Positions 1 through 8,864 of a DNA stretch of 36,205 bases are shown one piece after another. The notes beneath the pieces are model-generated. The model made no database searches. It was given only the letters and a program-made list of their open reading frames with translations, and was not told the origin of the DNA. Position numbers and translations under genes: made by a program. The stretch lies in contig JANQKE010000076.1 of the NCBI GenBank assembly GCA_028281265.1, positions 1 to 36,205 of the forward strand, in the 5' to 3' direction. The stretch's first letter is position 1, and each line of letters begins with the position of its first letter. This DNA comes from Alphaproteobacteria bacterium (lineage in GTDB: Bacteria; Pseudomonadota; Alphaproteobacteria; DSM-16000; Inquilinaceae).

Positions 1-222
1 CACGTCGTCACGACCGTCGATCGCCCGTGCGAAGGCGACGTGAAAGGTCAGGATCGCATCGGCGCTGTCGGCGTAGTAAGGGTCGCCGGTGATCGGTGCG
101 GCCAGCACGATCAGCTCCCGGTCGGCCGCCGACTGGGCCATGACGGTCGACCTCCAGGCCGCCTCTCCGAAAACGGGCGCGAAACCGACGAGCAGCAGCA
201 CCGCGCATAGTCTTGACGTCAT
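1..222 (-). CDS. Exported agmatine deiminase-like protein, N-terminal part
   Basis: Only the first 74 codons lie in the window; the gene runs off the left edge. The ATG at 222-220 follows a good ribosome binding site (GGGAGG, a few bases upstream). The first 30 or so residues look like a signal peptide (hydrophobic run CAVLLLVGFAPVF, then small residues). The mature start contains ELIVLAAPITGDPYY, ILTFHVAFARAI and GRDDV, which resembles from memory the N-terminal part of the agmatine/peptidyl-arginine deiminase family. The catalytic residues of that family lie beyond the window edge, so the activity cannot be confirmed. It lies downstream of argF on the same strand, 110 bases after the argF stop, which would suit an arginine-related role. 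An export signal would be unusual for a cytosolic agmatine deiminase. Confidence 0.5.
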   Translation of the reverse strand, partial: MTSRLCAVLLLVGFAPVFGEAAWRSTVMAQSAADRELIVLAAPITGDPYYADSADAILTFHVAFARAIDGRDDV

Positions 223-332
223 CGCGACCTCCCTCGCCTGGTTCGGCGGCCGGCCGGCGGAGGGCAACGGCCGTACCGCCGCCCCCGTCCTACCCGCCGA
301 CGGACATACCGGACAAGCGGGCTTTCGGCCGC

Positions 333-1256
333 TCAGCCATCCAGCCCACCCAGGCACCACAGCAGCACGCCCTTCTGAGCGTGCAGGCGGTTCTCGGCCT
401 CGTCGAACACCACCGACTGCGGTCCGTCGATGACCGAGGACGCCACCTCTTCCTCCCGGTGTGCGGGCAGGCAGTGCAGGAAGATCGCCTCGGGCTTGGC
501 GAAGGACATCAGCCGGTCGTCGACCTGATAGGGCCGCAACAGATTGTGGCGGGACGGCGCGTCCCTGTCACCCATGGACACCCAGGTATCCGTCACCACC
601 GCGTCCGCGCCGCGCACCGTGGTCTCCGGGTCCTCTCCGACCGTCACCACCGCCCCTTCGGCATGGGCCCAATCGAGCAGGTCGCGCGGCGGGCTGAGCG
701 GTTCCGGACAGGCGAGATGCAGCTCGAACCCGAACTGGACGGCCGCCTCGATCCAGGACCGGGCGACGTTGTTGCCGTCACCCGACCAGGCCACCTTGGC
801 CCCCTTGATGGCCCCGCGATGCTCCTCGATGGTCAGCACGTCGGCCATGAGCTGGCAGGGGTGGCTATCGTCGGTCAGCCCGTTGATCACCGGCACGGTG
901 GCGGCTTCGGCCAAGCCGGTCAGCCGCTCTTCGGCGGTGGTCCGGATCATGATCGCGTCGACATAGCGGGACAGCACGCGCGCGGTGTCGCCAATCGTCT
1001 CCCCCCGCCCGAGCTGGATCTCCTGGCCCGACAGCATGACGACCTCACCGCCGAGCTGGCGCATCCCGACCTCGAAACTGACCCGTGTGCGGGTCGACGG
1101 CTTCTCGAAGATCATCGCCAGGGTCTTGCCGGCCAGCGGGCGGGGATCGTCCCCGCCGCCCCGCCGCAGGTCCGCCTTGACCGACCGGGCCGTGTCGATC
1201 ATCACCCGCAGATCGGCCGCCGGCAGATCCCGCAGCCGCAGGAAATGCCTAGGCAT
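333..1256 (-). CDS. argF: Ornithine carbamoyltransferase
   Basis: Joins carbamoyl phosphate to ornithine to give citrulline, the sixth step of arginine synthesis, in the cytoplasm. The 307-residue protein has the family length and signatures: STRTR carbamoyl-phosphate loop (54-58), HPCQ (132-135), DTWVSMG ornithine-binding loop (223-229) and catalytic HCLP (261-264). The ATG at 1256 overlaps the last 8 bases of argD, so translation is probably coupled to argD. A longer in-frame extension upstream exists but would run through argD and is not needed. No ARG-box-like operator was recognised in front of the pair. The order argD then argF is common in alphaproteobacteria. Confidence 0.97.
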   Translation of the reverse strand: MPRHFLRLRDLPAADLRVMIDTARSVKADLRRGGGDDPRPLAGKTLAMIFEKPSTRTRVSFEVGMRQLGGEVVMLSGQEIQLGRGETIGDTARVLSRYVDAIMIRTTAEERLTGLAEAATVPVINGLTDDSHPCQLMADVLTIEEHRGAIKGAKVAWSGDGNNVARSWIEAAVQFGFELHLACPEPLSPPRDLLDWAHAEGAVVTVGEDPETTVRGADAVVTDTWVSMGDRDAPSRHNLLRPYQVDDRLMSFAKPEAIFLHCLPAHREEEVASSVIDGPQSVVFDEAENRLHAQKGVLLWCLGGLDG

Positions 1257-2451
1257 CGACCGTATCTCCGTCGGCGGACGCGACGGCCACCGCCGCGGAG
1301 ACCCGGTCGATGATGGCGACAGCCGCGTCGACCTCGGCCTCACCGATGATCAGCGGCGGCAGGATGCGGATCACATTGTCGGCCGCCGGGACGGTCAAGA
1401 GCCCCTCGGCACGAAAACCCGCGATCAGCTCCCCGGCCGGCACCCGGGCCTTGAGCCCCAGCATCAGCCCGACGCCGCGGACCAGCTCATAGATCGCCGG
1501 ATGGCGGTCGACGACCGCATCGAGCCGGTGGCGCAGATAGCCGCCGACGGTGGTCACCCGGTCCAGGAAACCCGGTTCCAGCATCACGTCCAGGACCGCG
1601 TTGCCGACCGCCATGGCCAGCGGATTCCCGCCATAGGTGGTACCGTGGCTGCCGAGGCCCATTCCTTGCGCGGCCCTCTCGGTCGCCAGAAAGGCGCCGA
1701 GCGGAAACCCGCCGCCGATGCCCTTGGCGACGCACATCACATCGGGGGTGATCCCGGCCCATTCATGGGCGAACAGCTTGCCGGTCCGGCCATAGCCGGT
1801 CTGGATCTCGTCAAAGTACAGCAGAAGGCCGAACTCGTCGCAGATCTCCCGCAAGGCCCGGAGATAGTCGAGATCGTGCGGCCGGATCCCGCCTTCCCCC
1901 TGGATCGGTTCGACATGGATGGCGGCGGTCTCATCCGTGATCGCCGCCCGCAGCTCGTTGAGGTTGCCGAACGCGACCTGATCGAAGCCGTCGACCATCG
2001 GCCCGAAACCGTCGACCAGCTTCGGCGTCTTGGCGGCCGCGATCGCGGCCAGGGTGCGGCCGTGAAACGAACCGCTGACGGTGATGACCCGCCAGCGGCG
2101 GGGGGTGCCGGCAGCGCTGTGATACTTGCGGATCAGCTTGACGCCGCCTTCCCAGGCTTCGACACCGGAATTGCTGAAGAACACCGTGTCGGCGAAACTG
2201 TTCGCCACCAGCCGTTCGGCCAACCGCTCCTGATCGGGGATGCGGTAGAGGTTGGAGACATGCCACAGCATCCGGGCCTGCCCGGCCAGCGTCTCGACCA
2301 GATGGGGATGGCAGTGGCCGAGGCTGTTCACCGCGATACCGGCCGCGAAATCCAGATATCGTCGCCCGTCGGTGGCGAAGAGGAACGCGCCCTCGCCCCG
2401 CTCGAACGCGATATCGGCCCGCGCATAGGTCGGCATAACGGCTGGGATCAT
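1249..2451 (-). CDS. argD: Acetylornithine aminotransferase
   Basis: PLP-dependent class III aminotransferase that converts N-acetylglutamate semialdehyde to N-acetylornithine; it may also act on succinyl-diaminopimelate. The protein is 400 residues from the ATG at 2451. It begins [19 protein letters not shown], matching the usual N-terminus of alphaproteobacterial ArgD. Other landmarks are the glycine-rich cofactor region near 94-104, the [12 protein letters not shown] block (213-224) with the PLP-contacting Asp, and the Schiff-base lysine in [13 protein letters not shown] (K243). The alternative ATG five codons later (MPTYAR) cannot be excluded. The only purine-rich stretch (GGAGGGG) is about 20 bases from the chosen start, so the ribosome site is weak. 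First gene of the argD-argF operon, divergent from galU. Confidence 0.96.
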   Translation of the reverse strand: MIPAVMPTYARADIAFERGEGAFLFATDGRRYLDFAAGIAVNSLGHCHPHLVETLAGQARMLWHVSNLYRIPDQERLAERLVANSFADTVFFSNSGVEAWEGGVKLIRKYHSAAGTPRRWRVITVSGSFHGRTLAAIAAAKTPKLVDGFGPMVDGFDQVAFGNLNELRAAITDETAAIHVEPIQGEGGIRPHDLDYLRALREICDEFGLLLYFDEIQTGYGRTGKLFAHEWAGITPDVMCVAKGIGGGFPLGAFLATERAAQGMGLGSHGTTYGGNPLAMAVGNAVLDVMLEPGFLDRVTTVGGYLRHRLDAVVDRHPAIYELVRGVGLMLGLKARVPAGELIAGFRAEGLLTVPAADNVIRILPPLIIGEAEVDAAVAIIDRVSAAVAVASADGDTVDA

Positions 2452-2648
2452 GACTGGGTCGGCTTTGCAGCCCCTCCGATGTGTTTCTGTCGCGTACGCG
2501 TGATTGCCGGCCGTGACGGGCCGGTCTTCTGCCGTACCGTTGCCTCGAGCAATCCACAACCCCCGAGCCCGCAACCTTGCCCGGTGCGGTGCGCTATGGC
2601 ACGCACGTCATACGCGCCCGCGGCCGGGGCGCGACGCCCGGTGTCCGT

Positions 2649-2671
2649 CCGCGTTTCGGGCCGAAACGCGG
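2649..2671. promoter_or_regulatory. Perfect 11-bp dyad in the galU leader
   Basis: The arms CCGCGTTTCGG (2649-2659) and CCGAAACGCGG (2661-2671) are exact reverse complements around a single central G. The dyad ends 10 bases before the galU ribosome binding site (AGGAGAAG, 2682-2689). A nearly spacer-free palindrome suits a homodimeric repressor. As RNA it would make an 8-bp stem with a 7-base loop. It also lies in the divergent control region shared with argD. Confidence 0.55.
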
Positions 2672-2693
2672 CACCCTCGATCAGGAGAAGCCC

Positions 2694-3569
2694 ATGAGCC
2701 GCCCCGTGAAGACGGTCGTGCTGCCGGTCGCCGGTCTCGGCACCCGTTTCCTGCCCGCCACCAAGGCGATCCCGAAAGAGATGCTGCCCGTGGTCGACAA
2801 GCCGGTGATCCAATACGCCGTCGAAGAGGCCGCGGCCGCGGGCATCGAACGGTTCGTGTTCGTCACCTCCCGCGGCAAGACGGCACTCGAGGACCATTTC
2901 GACCAGCACGCCGAGTTGTATGCGACCCTGACCCGGCGCAACAAGGACACCCAGTTGGCCGAAGCCCGCGCTGCGGAACTGCCGACCGGACATTTCTCCT
3001 TCGTCCGCCAGGCCGAACCGCTGGGCCTGGGCCATGCGGTGTGGTGCGCCCGTCAGGTCGTCGGCAACGAGCCCTTCGCCGTCATCCTGCCCGACGAGGT
3101 GTTCCTGAGCGCCGAGGGCCCGGTTCTCAAGCAACTGGTCGGCGCGTACAAGAAGGTCGGCGGCAACGTGCTCGCCGTGCGCGAGGTGCCGCACGAGCTG
3201 ACCCACCGCTACGGCATCCTGGCGGTCGGCCAGGACGACGGCAGCATCGCCGAGGCGACCGGCATGGTCGAAAAGCCCCGACCGCAGGACGCCCCTTCCG
3301 ACCTGTCGATCGTCGGGCGCTACATCCTGCAGCCCGAGGTGTTCGAGCATCTCGAAGCCTTCGAAACCGGCGCCGGCGGGGAGATCCAGCTCACCGACGC
3401 GATGGCCAAGCTGATCGGCCGCCAGCCCTTCCACGGCGCCCGGTTCAACGGCGAACGGTTCGATTGCGGCGACAAGGCCGGCTACGTCGCCGCGAACATC
3501 GCCTTTGCGCTGGCCCGGGCGGACCTGGCCGACACGGTGCGGGCGCTATCCGGAGGCCGGTTGGCTTAG
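2694..3569 (+). CDS. galU: UTP-glucose-1-phosphate uridylyltransferase
   Basis: Makes UDP-glucose from UTP and glucose 1-phosphate, feeding exopolysaccharide, LPS and UDP-glucuronate synthesis. The protein is 291 residues. The N-terminus carries the nucleotidyltransferase signature GLGTRFLPATKAIPKEMLP with VVDKP following (about residues 14-37). The middle holds the sugar-binding EKP segment (MVEKPRPQD), and the C-terminal part holds GEIQLTDAM and RFDCGDKAGY. The ATG at 2694 is chosen because AGGAGAAG sits just upstream (2682-2689) and the family motif starts 14 residues later. Followed after 149 bases by ugd on the same strand, so the pair makes UDP-glucose and then oxidises it. A dyad lies directly upstream. 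Confidence 0.97.
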   Translation: MSRPVKTVVLPVAGLGTRFLPATKAIPKEMLPVVDKPVIQYAVEEAAAAGIERFVFVTSRGKTALEDHFDQHAELYATLTRRNKDTQLAEARAAELPTGHFSFVRQAEPLGLGHAVWCARQVVGNEPFAVILPDEVFLSAEGPVLKQLVGAYKKVGGNVLAVREVPHELTHRYGILAVGQDDGSIAEATGMVEKPRPQDAPSDLSIVGRYILQPEVFEHLEAFETGAGGEIQLTDAMAKLIGRQPFHGARFNGERFDCGDKAGYVAANIAFALARADLADTVRALSGGRLA

Positions 3570-3596
3570 GCCATCGGTGGCGATCGGACGATGGTT

Positions 3597-3611
3597 GCCG
3601 GGGGTCCCGGC
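3597..3611. terminator. Small GC hairpin after galU
   Basis: GCCGGG (3597-3602) and CCCGGC (3606-3611) form a 6-bp stem with a 3-base loop, 28 bases past the galU stop. No T tract follows, so it is at best a weak or Rho-assisted stop between galU and ugd. Confidence 0.25.
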
Positions 3612-3718
3612 ATGGGTGCGCGGCACGGGCTCCGGTTGACCATCGGCCCAGGCCTGATAGACGGGCGCCCGGGACCGATGGCCCGCGGTCCTGCAAGGGG
3701 TGAGGAAGGAACCGGTCC

Positions 3719-5056
3719 GTGCGTATCGCGATGATTGGCACCGGCTATGTCGGCCTGGTGTCCGGTGCCTGCTTTTCGGAATTCGGGGTGGACGTCGTCT
3801 GCGTCGACAAGGATCCGGCCAAGATCGAGCGGCTGTCCCGGGGCGAGATCCCGATCTACGAGCCTGGGCTCGACGCTCTGGTGGCCAAGAATGCACAAGC
3901 CGGCCGGCTCCGGTTCACCATGGATCTCGGGGCTGCGGTCGACGGTGCCGACGCGGTCTTCATCGCCGTCGGCACCCCGTCCCGGCGCGGCGACGGCGCC
4001 GCGGATCTGAGCTACGTCTACGCCGCAGCCGAAGAGGTGGCCGCCGCGATCACCGGCCATACCGTCGTGGTGACCAAGTCGACGGTGCCGGTGGGCACGG
4101 GTCGCAAGGTGGCCGAGGTGATCCGCACGGCCAATCCGACGGCCGACTTCGACATCGCCTCGAACCCGGAGTTCCTGCGGGAGGGGGCGGCGATCACCGA
4201 CTTCATGCGGCCGGACCGGGTGGTCATCGGGGCGGAGACCGAGCGCGCGGCTGACATTCTCAGAGCGCTCTACCGGCCGCTCTATCTGATGGAGACGCCG
4301 GTGGTCATCACCTCCTTGGAGACGGCCGAGATCACCAAATACGCCGCCAACAGCTTCCTGGCGACCAAGATCAGCTTCATCAACGAGGTCGCCGATCTGT
4401 GCGAAACCGTCGGCGCCAACGTCCAGGACGTGGCCCGGGCGATCGGGCTGGACGGCCGGATCGGCAGCAAGTTCCTGCATGCCGGCCCGGGCTTCGGCGG
4501 TTCGTGCTTTCCGAAGGACACCAAGGCCTTCGCCACCACCGCCCAGGCGCTCGGCGCGCCGCAGACGATTGTGGAGACCGTGGTCGGTCTGAACGAAGCG
4601 CGCAAGCACCGGATGGCCGACAAAGTCGTCCACGCGGCCGGCGGCTCGGTCGCGGGGCGGACGGTGGCGGTGCTGGGGCTTACCTTCAAGCCGAACACCG
4701 ACGACATGCGCGACGCCCCGAGCCTGGACATCGTCCCGGCCTTGCAGAAGGCCGGTGCGACCGTCCGGGCCTACGATCCCGCCGGGATGGCCGAGGCGGC
4801 GAAGCTCCTGGCCGACGTGACCTATTGCAGCGGTTCGTACGAGGCGCTGGAAGGGGCCGATCTGGTCGTCATCATCACCGAATGGAACGAGTTCCGCGCC
4901 CTTGATCTCGGCCGGGTCAAGGGACTGCTGTCACAGCCGTTGATGGTCGACCTGCGAAACATCTACAAACCCGAGGACATGGCGGCGCACGGCTTCAGCT
5001 ATGTCAGCATCGGCCGACCGCCGGTACAAGACGGTGTCGTTCTGACCCACCGGTGA
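3719..5056 (+). CDS. ugd: UDP-glucose 6-dehydrogenase
   Basis: Oxidises UDP-glucose twice with NAD+ to UDP-glucuronate, a precursor of acidic polysaccharides. The protein is 445 residues, the usual length. It has the N-terminal Rossmann motif MIGTGYVGLVSG (about 4-15), the central EITKYAANSFLATKISFINE block, and the catalytic cysteine in GFGGSCFPKDTKAF (C263). The C-terminal UDP-binding domain contains VAVLGLTFKPNTDDMRDAPS. The start is GTG at 3719, preceded by GAGGAAGGA (3702-3710). There is no better in-frame ATG before the Rossmann motif. Neighbours galU and the hexose-phosphate mutase make this a small nucleotide-sugar cluster. Confidence 0.97.
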   Translation: MRIAMIGTGYVGLVSGACFSEFGVDVVCVDKDPAKIERLSRGEIPIYEPGLDALVAKNAQAGRLRFTMDLGAAVDGADAVFIAVGTPSRRGDGAADLSYVYAAAEEVAAAITGHTVVVTKSTVPVGTGRKVAEVIRTANPTADFDIASNPEFLREGAAITDFMRPDRVVIGAETERAADILRALYRPLYLMETPVVITSLETAEITKYAANSFLATKISFINEVADLCETVGANVQDVARAIGLDGRIGSKFLHAGPGFGGSCFPKDTKAFATTAQALGAPQTIVETVVGLNEARKHRMADKVVHAAGGSVAGRTVAVLGLTFKPNTDDMRDAPSLDIVPALQKAGATVRAYDPAGMAEAAKLLADVTYCSGSYEALEGADLVVIITEWNEFRALDLGRVKGLLSQPLMVDLRNIYKPEDMAAHGFSYVSIGRPPVQDGVVLTHR

Positions 5057-5134
5057 CCGGCGGCGCGGGCCGGCACACCGACGCGACATCCCCAGGCCGT
5101 TGCCCCGACGACCCGAACAGAGGCCCGACACGCC

Positions 5135-6541
5135 ATGGCGCATGACCCCCACCCTTTCGATGCCACCGTCCTGCGCGAGTACGATATCCGCGGGATCGTC
5201 GGCAAGACCCTGAACCCGGCGGACGCGTTTGCCGTCGGCCGCGCGTTCGGGTCGATCGTCGCGCGCAACGGCGGCACGAAGGTCTGCGTCGGCTATGATG
5301 GGCGGCTGTCCTCCCCGGATCTCGAAGCGGCCCTGGTCGACGGGCTGGTCCGGTGCGGGATCGAGGTCGCCCGGATCGGCCTGGGGCCGACCGGCATGCT
5401 CTATTTCGCCCAGAAGCATCTCGACACCGATGCCGGTGTACAGATCACCGGGTCGCACAACCCTCCGGACTATAACGGCATCAAGATGGTGACCCGGTCC
5501 GGGCCGGTCTATGGTGACCAGATCCTGGAGATCGGCCGAGTCGCCGGGGCCGGGGACTATGTCGACGGCGACGGCCGGGCGGAGACCATCGACCTCCAAG
5601 ACACTTACGTCGCCCGCCTGGTGCAGGACTATGACGGCCCGACCGGGCTGAAGATCGCCTGGGACGCCGGCAACGGGGCCGCCGGGGAGATCCTGCGCCG
5701 GATGACCGCCAAGCTGCCGGGCGAGCACATCCTGCTCTACGACGACATCGACGGGACGTTCCCCAACCATCATCCCGACCCGACCGTGCCGGAGAACCTC
5801 GCCGACCTCATCGAGACGGTGAAGGACCGGGGCTGCGACCTGGGCATCGGCTTCGATGGCGACGGCGACCGCATCGGCGCGGTCGACGAGCGGGGCCGGA
5901 TCGTGTGGGGCGACCAGTTGGTGGCGATCTACGCCACGGACGTGCTGATCGACCATCCGGGGGCGAAGATCCTGGCCGACGTGAAGACCAGCCAGACGGT
6001 GTTCGACCGGATCGCCCAGGCCGGCGGCACGCCGATGATGTGGAAGACCGGCCACTCCCTGCTCAAGGCGAAGATGGCCGAGACCGGATCGCCGCTCGCC
6101 GGGGAGATGTCGGGGCACATCTTCTTCGCCGACAAATGGTACGGCTTCGACTGTGCGCTGTATTGCGGGGTGCGGCTGGCGGCGTTGCTGTCCAAGTCGG
6201 GCACGCCGCTATCGGCCTATCGCGACGCGTTCCCGGCCGTCCTCAACACGCCGGAAGTGCGGTTCCAGGTCGATGAGAGCCGCAAGTTCGCCGTGCCGCA
6301 GGAAGTCAAGCAACGGCTGACCGGGGTCGACGGGGTCGACGTGAACGCGATCGACGGGGTGCGGGTCACCACGGCCGATGGCTGGTGGCTGTTGCGGGCG
6401 TCGAACACCCAAGATGTGCTGGTGGCCCGGGCGGAGAGCACCACCGCAGACGGGCTCGAGCGGCTCAAGGCGTCGATCGTCGAGCAACTGGCCGCAAGCG
6501 GCCTGCCGGCCCCCGACTTCACCGCCGGCGGCGGCCACTGA
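5135..6541 (+). CDS. Phosphomannomutase/phosphoglucomutase
   Basis: Alpha-D-phosphohexomutase of the AlgC/ManB type. It interconverts hexose 6- and 1-phosphates (mannose and/or glucose) through a phosphoserine, supplying galU or GDP-mannose routes. The protein is 468 residues with all four signature loops: active serine [11 protein letters not shown] (S107), metal loop DGDGDR (241-246), sugar loop GEMSGH (323-328) and a C-terminal phosphate-binding loop with RASNT. It starts at the ATG at 5135, 78 bases after ugd. No strong Shine-Dalgarno is seen, only a short purine patch (AACAGAGG). Sequence alone does not decide between mannose and glucose; the galU-ugd context favours a polysaccharide precursor role. 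Confidence 0.93.
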   Translation: MAHDPHPFDATVLREYDIRGIVGKTLNPADAFAVGRAFGSIVARNGGTKVCVGYDGRLSSPDLEAALVDGLVRCGIEVARIGLGPTGMLYFAQKHLDTDAGVQITGSHNPPDYNGIKMVTRSGPVYGDQILEIGRVAGAGDYVDGDGRAETIDLQDTYVARLVQDYDGPTGLKIAWDAGNGAAGEILRRMTAKLPGEHILLYDDIDGTFPNHHPDPTVPENLADLIETVKDRGCDLGIGFDGDGDRIGAVDERGRIVWGDQLVAIYATDVLIDHPGAKILADVKTSQTVFDRIAQAGGTPMMWKTGHSLLKAKMAETGSPLAGEMSGHIFFADKWYGFDCALYCGVRLAALLSKSGTPLSAYRDAFPAVLNTPEVRFQVDESRKFAVPQEVKQRLTGVDGVDVNAIDGVRVTTADGWWLLRASNTQDVLVARAESTTADGLERLKASIVEQLAASGLPAPDFTAGGGH

Positions 6542-6591
6542 CGCACCACCGGTCCGCCGGCGGCTCGGATCCGCCGTCGGGTCGGTCGGCC

Positions 6592-7380
6592 TTACGCGCC
6601 GGGGGATGGTGCACCGTCGGGCCTTGCCATGATCCCGGCCAGCCGTGCGGCCAGATCCTTTTGGGCATCCCTGTAGGGACGCGGCCCGAAGCTGGCCCTG
6701 GCCACCCCGAGGCGAGCGACGCTGGCTGGGGAGGTCAGGGGGCCGGTCATCATCACATTGACCGGCGCCTCGACCTGCCGGCACGTCTCGGCGATCAGGC
6801 CTTCGTCGGTCAGACCGGGGACGAAGAATCCGTCCGCCCCGGCATCCCGATACGCCTTGGACCGCTCCAGGGCCTCGTCCAGCATCGCCTCGTGGCCATC
6901 GGCGGCCTGCAAGAAAAGATCCGTCCGGGCATTGATGAACAGCGGCACCCCCGACTGCACGGCGGCCTGGCGAACGGCCCTGATGCGCTCGACCTGCTCG
7001 GCGATCGGGTGGAGGCCAGCTCCCTTCACGACCCGATCCTCGAAGTTGATCCCGACCGCGCCCGCCGCGATCACACGGGCCACATTCGCGGCGAGATCCG
7101 CCGGTGCCGCGGCATAGCCCCCCTCGAAGTCGACGGTCACCGGCAGATCGACGCTCCGGGCGATGCGGTCGACGATCCGCAGGACGAAGTCGAGCGGGAT
7201 GTCCTCGCCATCGGCATAGCCATGGGCGGCCGCGACCGACCAACTGCCCGTCGCCACCGCCCGGGCTCCGGAGGCAGCGACCGTCTTCGCCCCGCCGGCA
7301 TCCCAGATATTGTACAGGACGAGCGGCGCGCCCGGGACGTGCAACGACCGGAAGCGGGCGGCCTTATCCGCTTGTGACAT
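6592..7380 (-). CDS. ICL/PEP-mutase family enzyme (isocitrate lyase-like, not a true ICL)
   Basis: A 262-residue TIM-barrel protein of the isocitrate lyase/PEP phosphonomutase superfamily. It shows LVLYNIWDAGGAK near the N-terminus, DLPVTVDFEGGYA (about residue 85) and GINFEDRV (about 111), which supply the Mg-binding acidic residues. The flexible catalytic loop of true isocitrate and methylisocitrate lyases (KKCGH) is missing: EDRVVKGAGLHPI stands there without a cysteine. The enzyme is therefore more likely an oxaloacetate decarboxylase- or carboxyphosphonoenolpyruvate-like lyase of unknown substrate. The ATG at 7380 follows GAGGG in the end of the upstream methyltransferase gene. The two genes overlap by 17 bases, which indicates co-transcription with it and NAD kinase. 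Confidence 0.85.
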   Translation of the reverse strand: MSQADKAARFRSLHVPGAPLVLYNIWDAGGAKTVAASGARAVATGSWSVAAAHGYADGEDIPLDFVLRIVDRIARSVDLPVTVDFEGGYAAAPADLAANVARVIAAGAVGINFEDRVVKGAGLHPIAEQVERIRAVRQAAVQSGVPLFINARTDLFLQAADGHEAMLDEALERSKAYRDAGADGFFVPGLTDEGLIAETCRQVEAPVNVMMTGPLTSPASVARLGVARASFGPRPYRDAQKDLAARLAGIMARPDGAPSPGA

Positions 7381-7840
7381 GGGTTTGCGATCCCTCTTCG
7401 GATGGACGGTATCGGCGCTCGATCTCCAACAGGCGCTGCTTGCGCCACAGCCCGCTGCCATACCCGGTCAGTGACCCGTCGGCACCGATCACCCGATGGC
7501 ATGGCACGATGAGGGCGATCTGGTTGGCGCCGTTCGCCCGGGCAACGGCACGGACCGCCGTCGGCCTGCCGATCCGCTGCGCGATCTCGGCATAGCTGCG
7601 TGTCCGTCCCGCGGGGATCCGCCGGAGTTCGTCCCACACCGCGCGACTGAAGGCGCCGCCGTCCTGGTGAAGCGGCGTGTCGAACCGCGCCGAGCGCCCC
7701 TCGAAGAAGGCGTCCAACTCCGCCATCGGCAGCTTTCGCCACATCCGCCCGATCCCGGACGACCGGCGTTGCGTCGATCCCCGATCCGGGCCGAGCCACC
7801 GCACGATGGGAGATGAGGTCGTCTCGGCGCACAGCGGCAT
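7364..7840 (-). CDS. ogt: Methylated-DNA-[protein]-cysteine S-methyltransferase
   Basis: Suicide repair protein that takes the methyl group from O6-methylguanine onto its own cysteine. The 158-residue product carries the complete C-terminal catalytic domain: FSRAVWDELRRIPAGRTRSY, the recognition-helix segment RPTAVRAVARANGANQ, the acceptor IVPCHRVIG (C114), and GSLTGYGSGLWRKQRLLEIE. The N-terminal ribonuclease-like domain is short (about 40-50 residues) and poorly matched compared with usual Ogt proteins. It may be reduced, or the true start may be one of the later methionines. The ATG at 7840 overlaps the NAD kinase stop by one base (TGATG), and the 3' end overlaps the next gene by 17 bases. 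Confidence 0.9.
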   Translation of the reverse strand: MPLCAETTSSPIVRWLGPDRGSTQRRSSGIGRMWRKLPMAELDAFFEGRSARFDTPLHQDGGAFSRAVWDELRRIPAGRTRSYAEIAQRIGRPTAVRAVARANGANQIALIVPCHRVIGADGSLTGYGSGLWRKQRLLEIERRYRPSEEGSQTHVTSG

Positions 7841-8640
7841 CAGATCTCGAACTGCTCCTTGAGGATCCGCTCCTCGAGATTGTGCTCGGGGTCGAACAGG
7901 AGGGTCATTTCGACCGACCGGTCTTCCCGCACGGTGACGGATTGCACGTCCCGGACCTCGGTGTAGTCGGCCACCGCACTGACCGGCCGCTTGCCGGCCT
8001 CCAGCACGTCGAACCGGATCGTCGCGGTGGACGGCAGCAGGGCGCCGCGCCAGCGGCGCGGCCGGAACGCGCTGATCGGCGTCAGCGCCAGGATGTCGGC
8101 ACCGACCGGGATGATCGGGCCGTGGGCGGAGAGATTGTAGGCGGTGCTGCCGGCGGCCGTCGCCACCATCGCGCCGTCGCAAATCAGCTCCGGCAGGCGT
8201 TCGATCCGGTCGATCGTGATACGGAGCTTCGCCGCCTGCCGGGTTTCCCGCAGCAGCGACACCTCATTGATCGCCCGCGCCTGCTCGCTCCCGCCGGCCG
8301 TGACCGCGGTCATCCGCAGCGGATGGATGGTGACGCGCTGGGCGGCCCCCAGCCGCCGGGGCAAGTCGTCTTCCCGATACTCGTTCATCAGGAAACCGAC
8401 CGACCCGCAGTTCATCCCGAAGATCGGCACCTTGCGATCGATGTATCTGTGCAGAGTTTCCAGCATCTGGCCGTCACCGCCCAGGGCGATGATGACCCGG
8501 GCGGCCTCCGGCCCGACATCACCGAACCGGTGCCGAAGACGGGCGGCCGCGCCTTCCGCCTGCTCGGTTTCGGCAGCCGCGAAGTGGAGCGCCTCGCAAT
8601 CGACGGCCTCGACCGCCGACCCGCCGGTCGGTTCCGCCAT
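7840..8640 (-). CDS. nadK: NAD kinase
   Basis: Phosphorylates NAD+ to NADP+ using ATP or polyphosphate. Family signatures are clear: [16 protein letters not shown] (GGDG nucleotide motif), [15 protein letters not shown], the NE/S block AINEVSLLR, and the glycine-rich loop [18 protein letters not shown]. The protein is 266 residues from the ATG at 8640. A TTG at 8658 is a serious alternative start: it has GGAGG at 7-base spacing, whereas the ATG has no ribosome site of its own. The two forms differ by six residues before the conserved region. First gene of a three-gene leftward run with overlapping ends, divergent from the exported-protein gene at 8854. Confidence 0.95.
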   Translation of the reverse strand: MAEPTGGSAVEAVDCEALHFAAAETEQAEGAAARLRHRFGDVGPEAARVIIALGGDGQMLETLHRYIDRKVPIFGMNCGSVGFLMNEYREDDLPRRLGAAQRVTIHPLRMTAVTAGGSEQARAINEVSLLRETRQAAKLRITIDRIERLPELICDGAMVATAAGSTAYNLSAHGPIIPVGADILALTPISAFRPRRWRGALLPSTATIRFDVLEAGKRPVSAVADYTEVRDVQSVTVREDRSVEMTLLFDPEHNLEERILKEQFEI

Positions 8641-8772
8641 CACGTCGGGGGGTACCAAGGTCGAACCTCCCTCCACCGCCTTCCGGGCCAACGCGCCCCG
8701 ACCCGCACGCGGGCGCGTGAGCGGCTGGGCAAAGCGGCTCTATCCCAGCTACTGTCCGATCGACCATCCCTT

Positions 8773-8864
8773 AGAGCAAGAAGACATGAGGGTGACTTAC
8801 TCTCATGTCTGACTCCTGCTCTCCAAGGTGAGAGTAAGAGCGGAGCCCGTCTCATGCGTCTGAC
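8773..8864 (+). promoter_or_regulatory. Structured leader with alternative hairpins before the 8854 gene
   Basis: Stem A pairs AGACATGAG (8782-8790) with CTCATGTCT (8802-8810), extended by AGAGCA (8773-8778) with TGCTCT (8817-8822). Stem B pairs CTTACTCTCA (8796-8805) with TGAGAGTAAG (8829-8838), a perfect 10 bp. A and B share 8802-8805, so they exclude each other. The stretch TCTCATG-TCTGAC (8801-8813) recurs as TCTCATG-CG-TCTGAC over the start codon (8850-8864). CATGAG (8785-8790) could therefore pair with either copy. Two 8-codon frames start inside: ATG 8786 to TGA 8812 and ATG 8805 to TGA 8831. The repeats and pairings are read directly from the bases; the switching role is inferred. Confidence 0.55.

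Noticed and set aside
6592..7380. Calling this gene isocitrate or methylisocitrate lyase (aceA/prpB)
   Set aside because: The KKCGH catalytic loop is absent and the length (262 residues) is short, so only the superfamily can be named.
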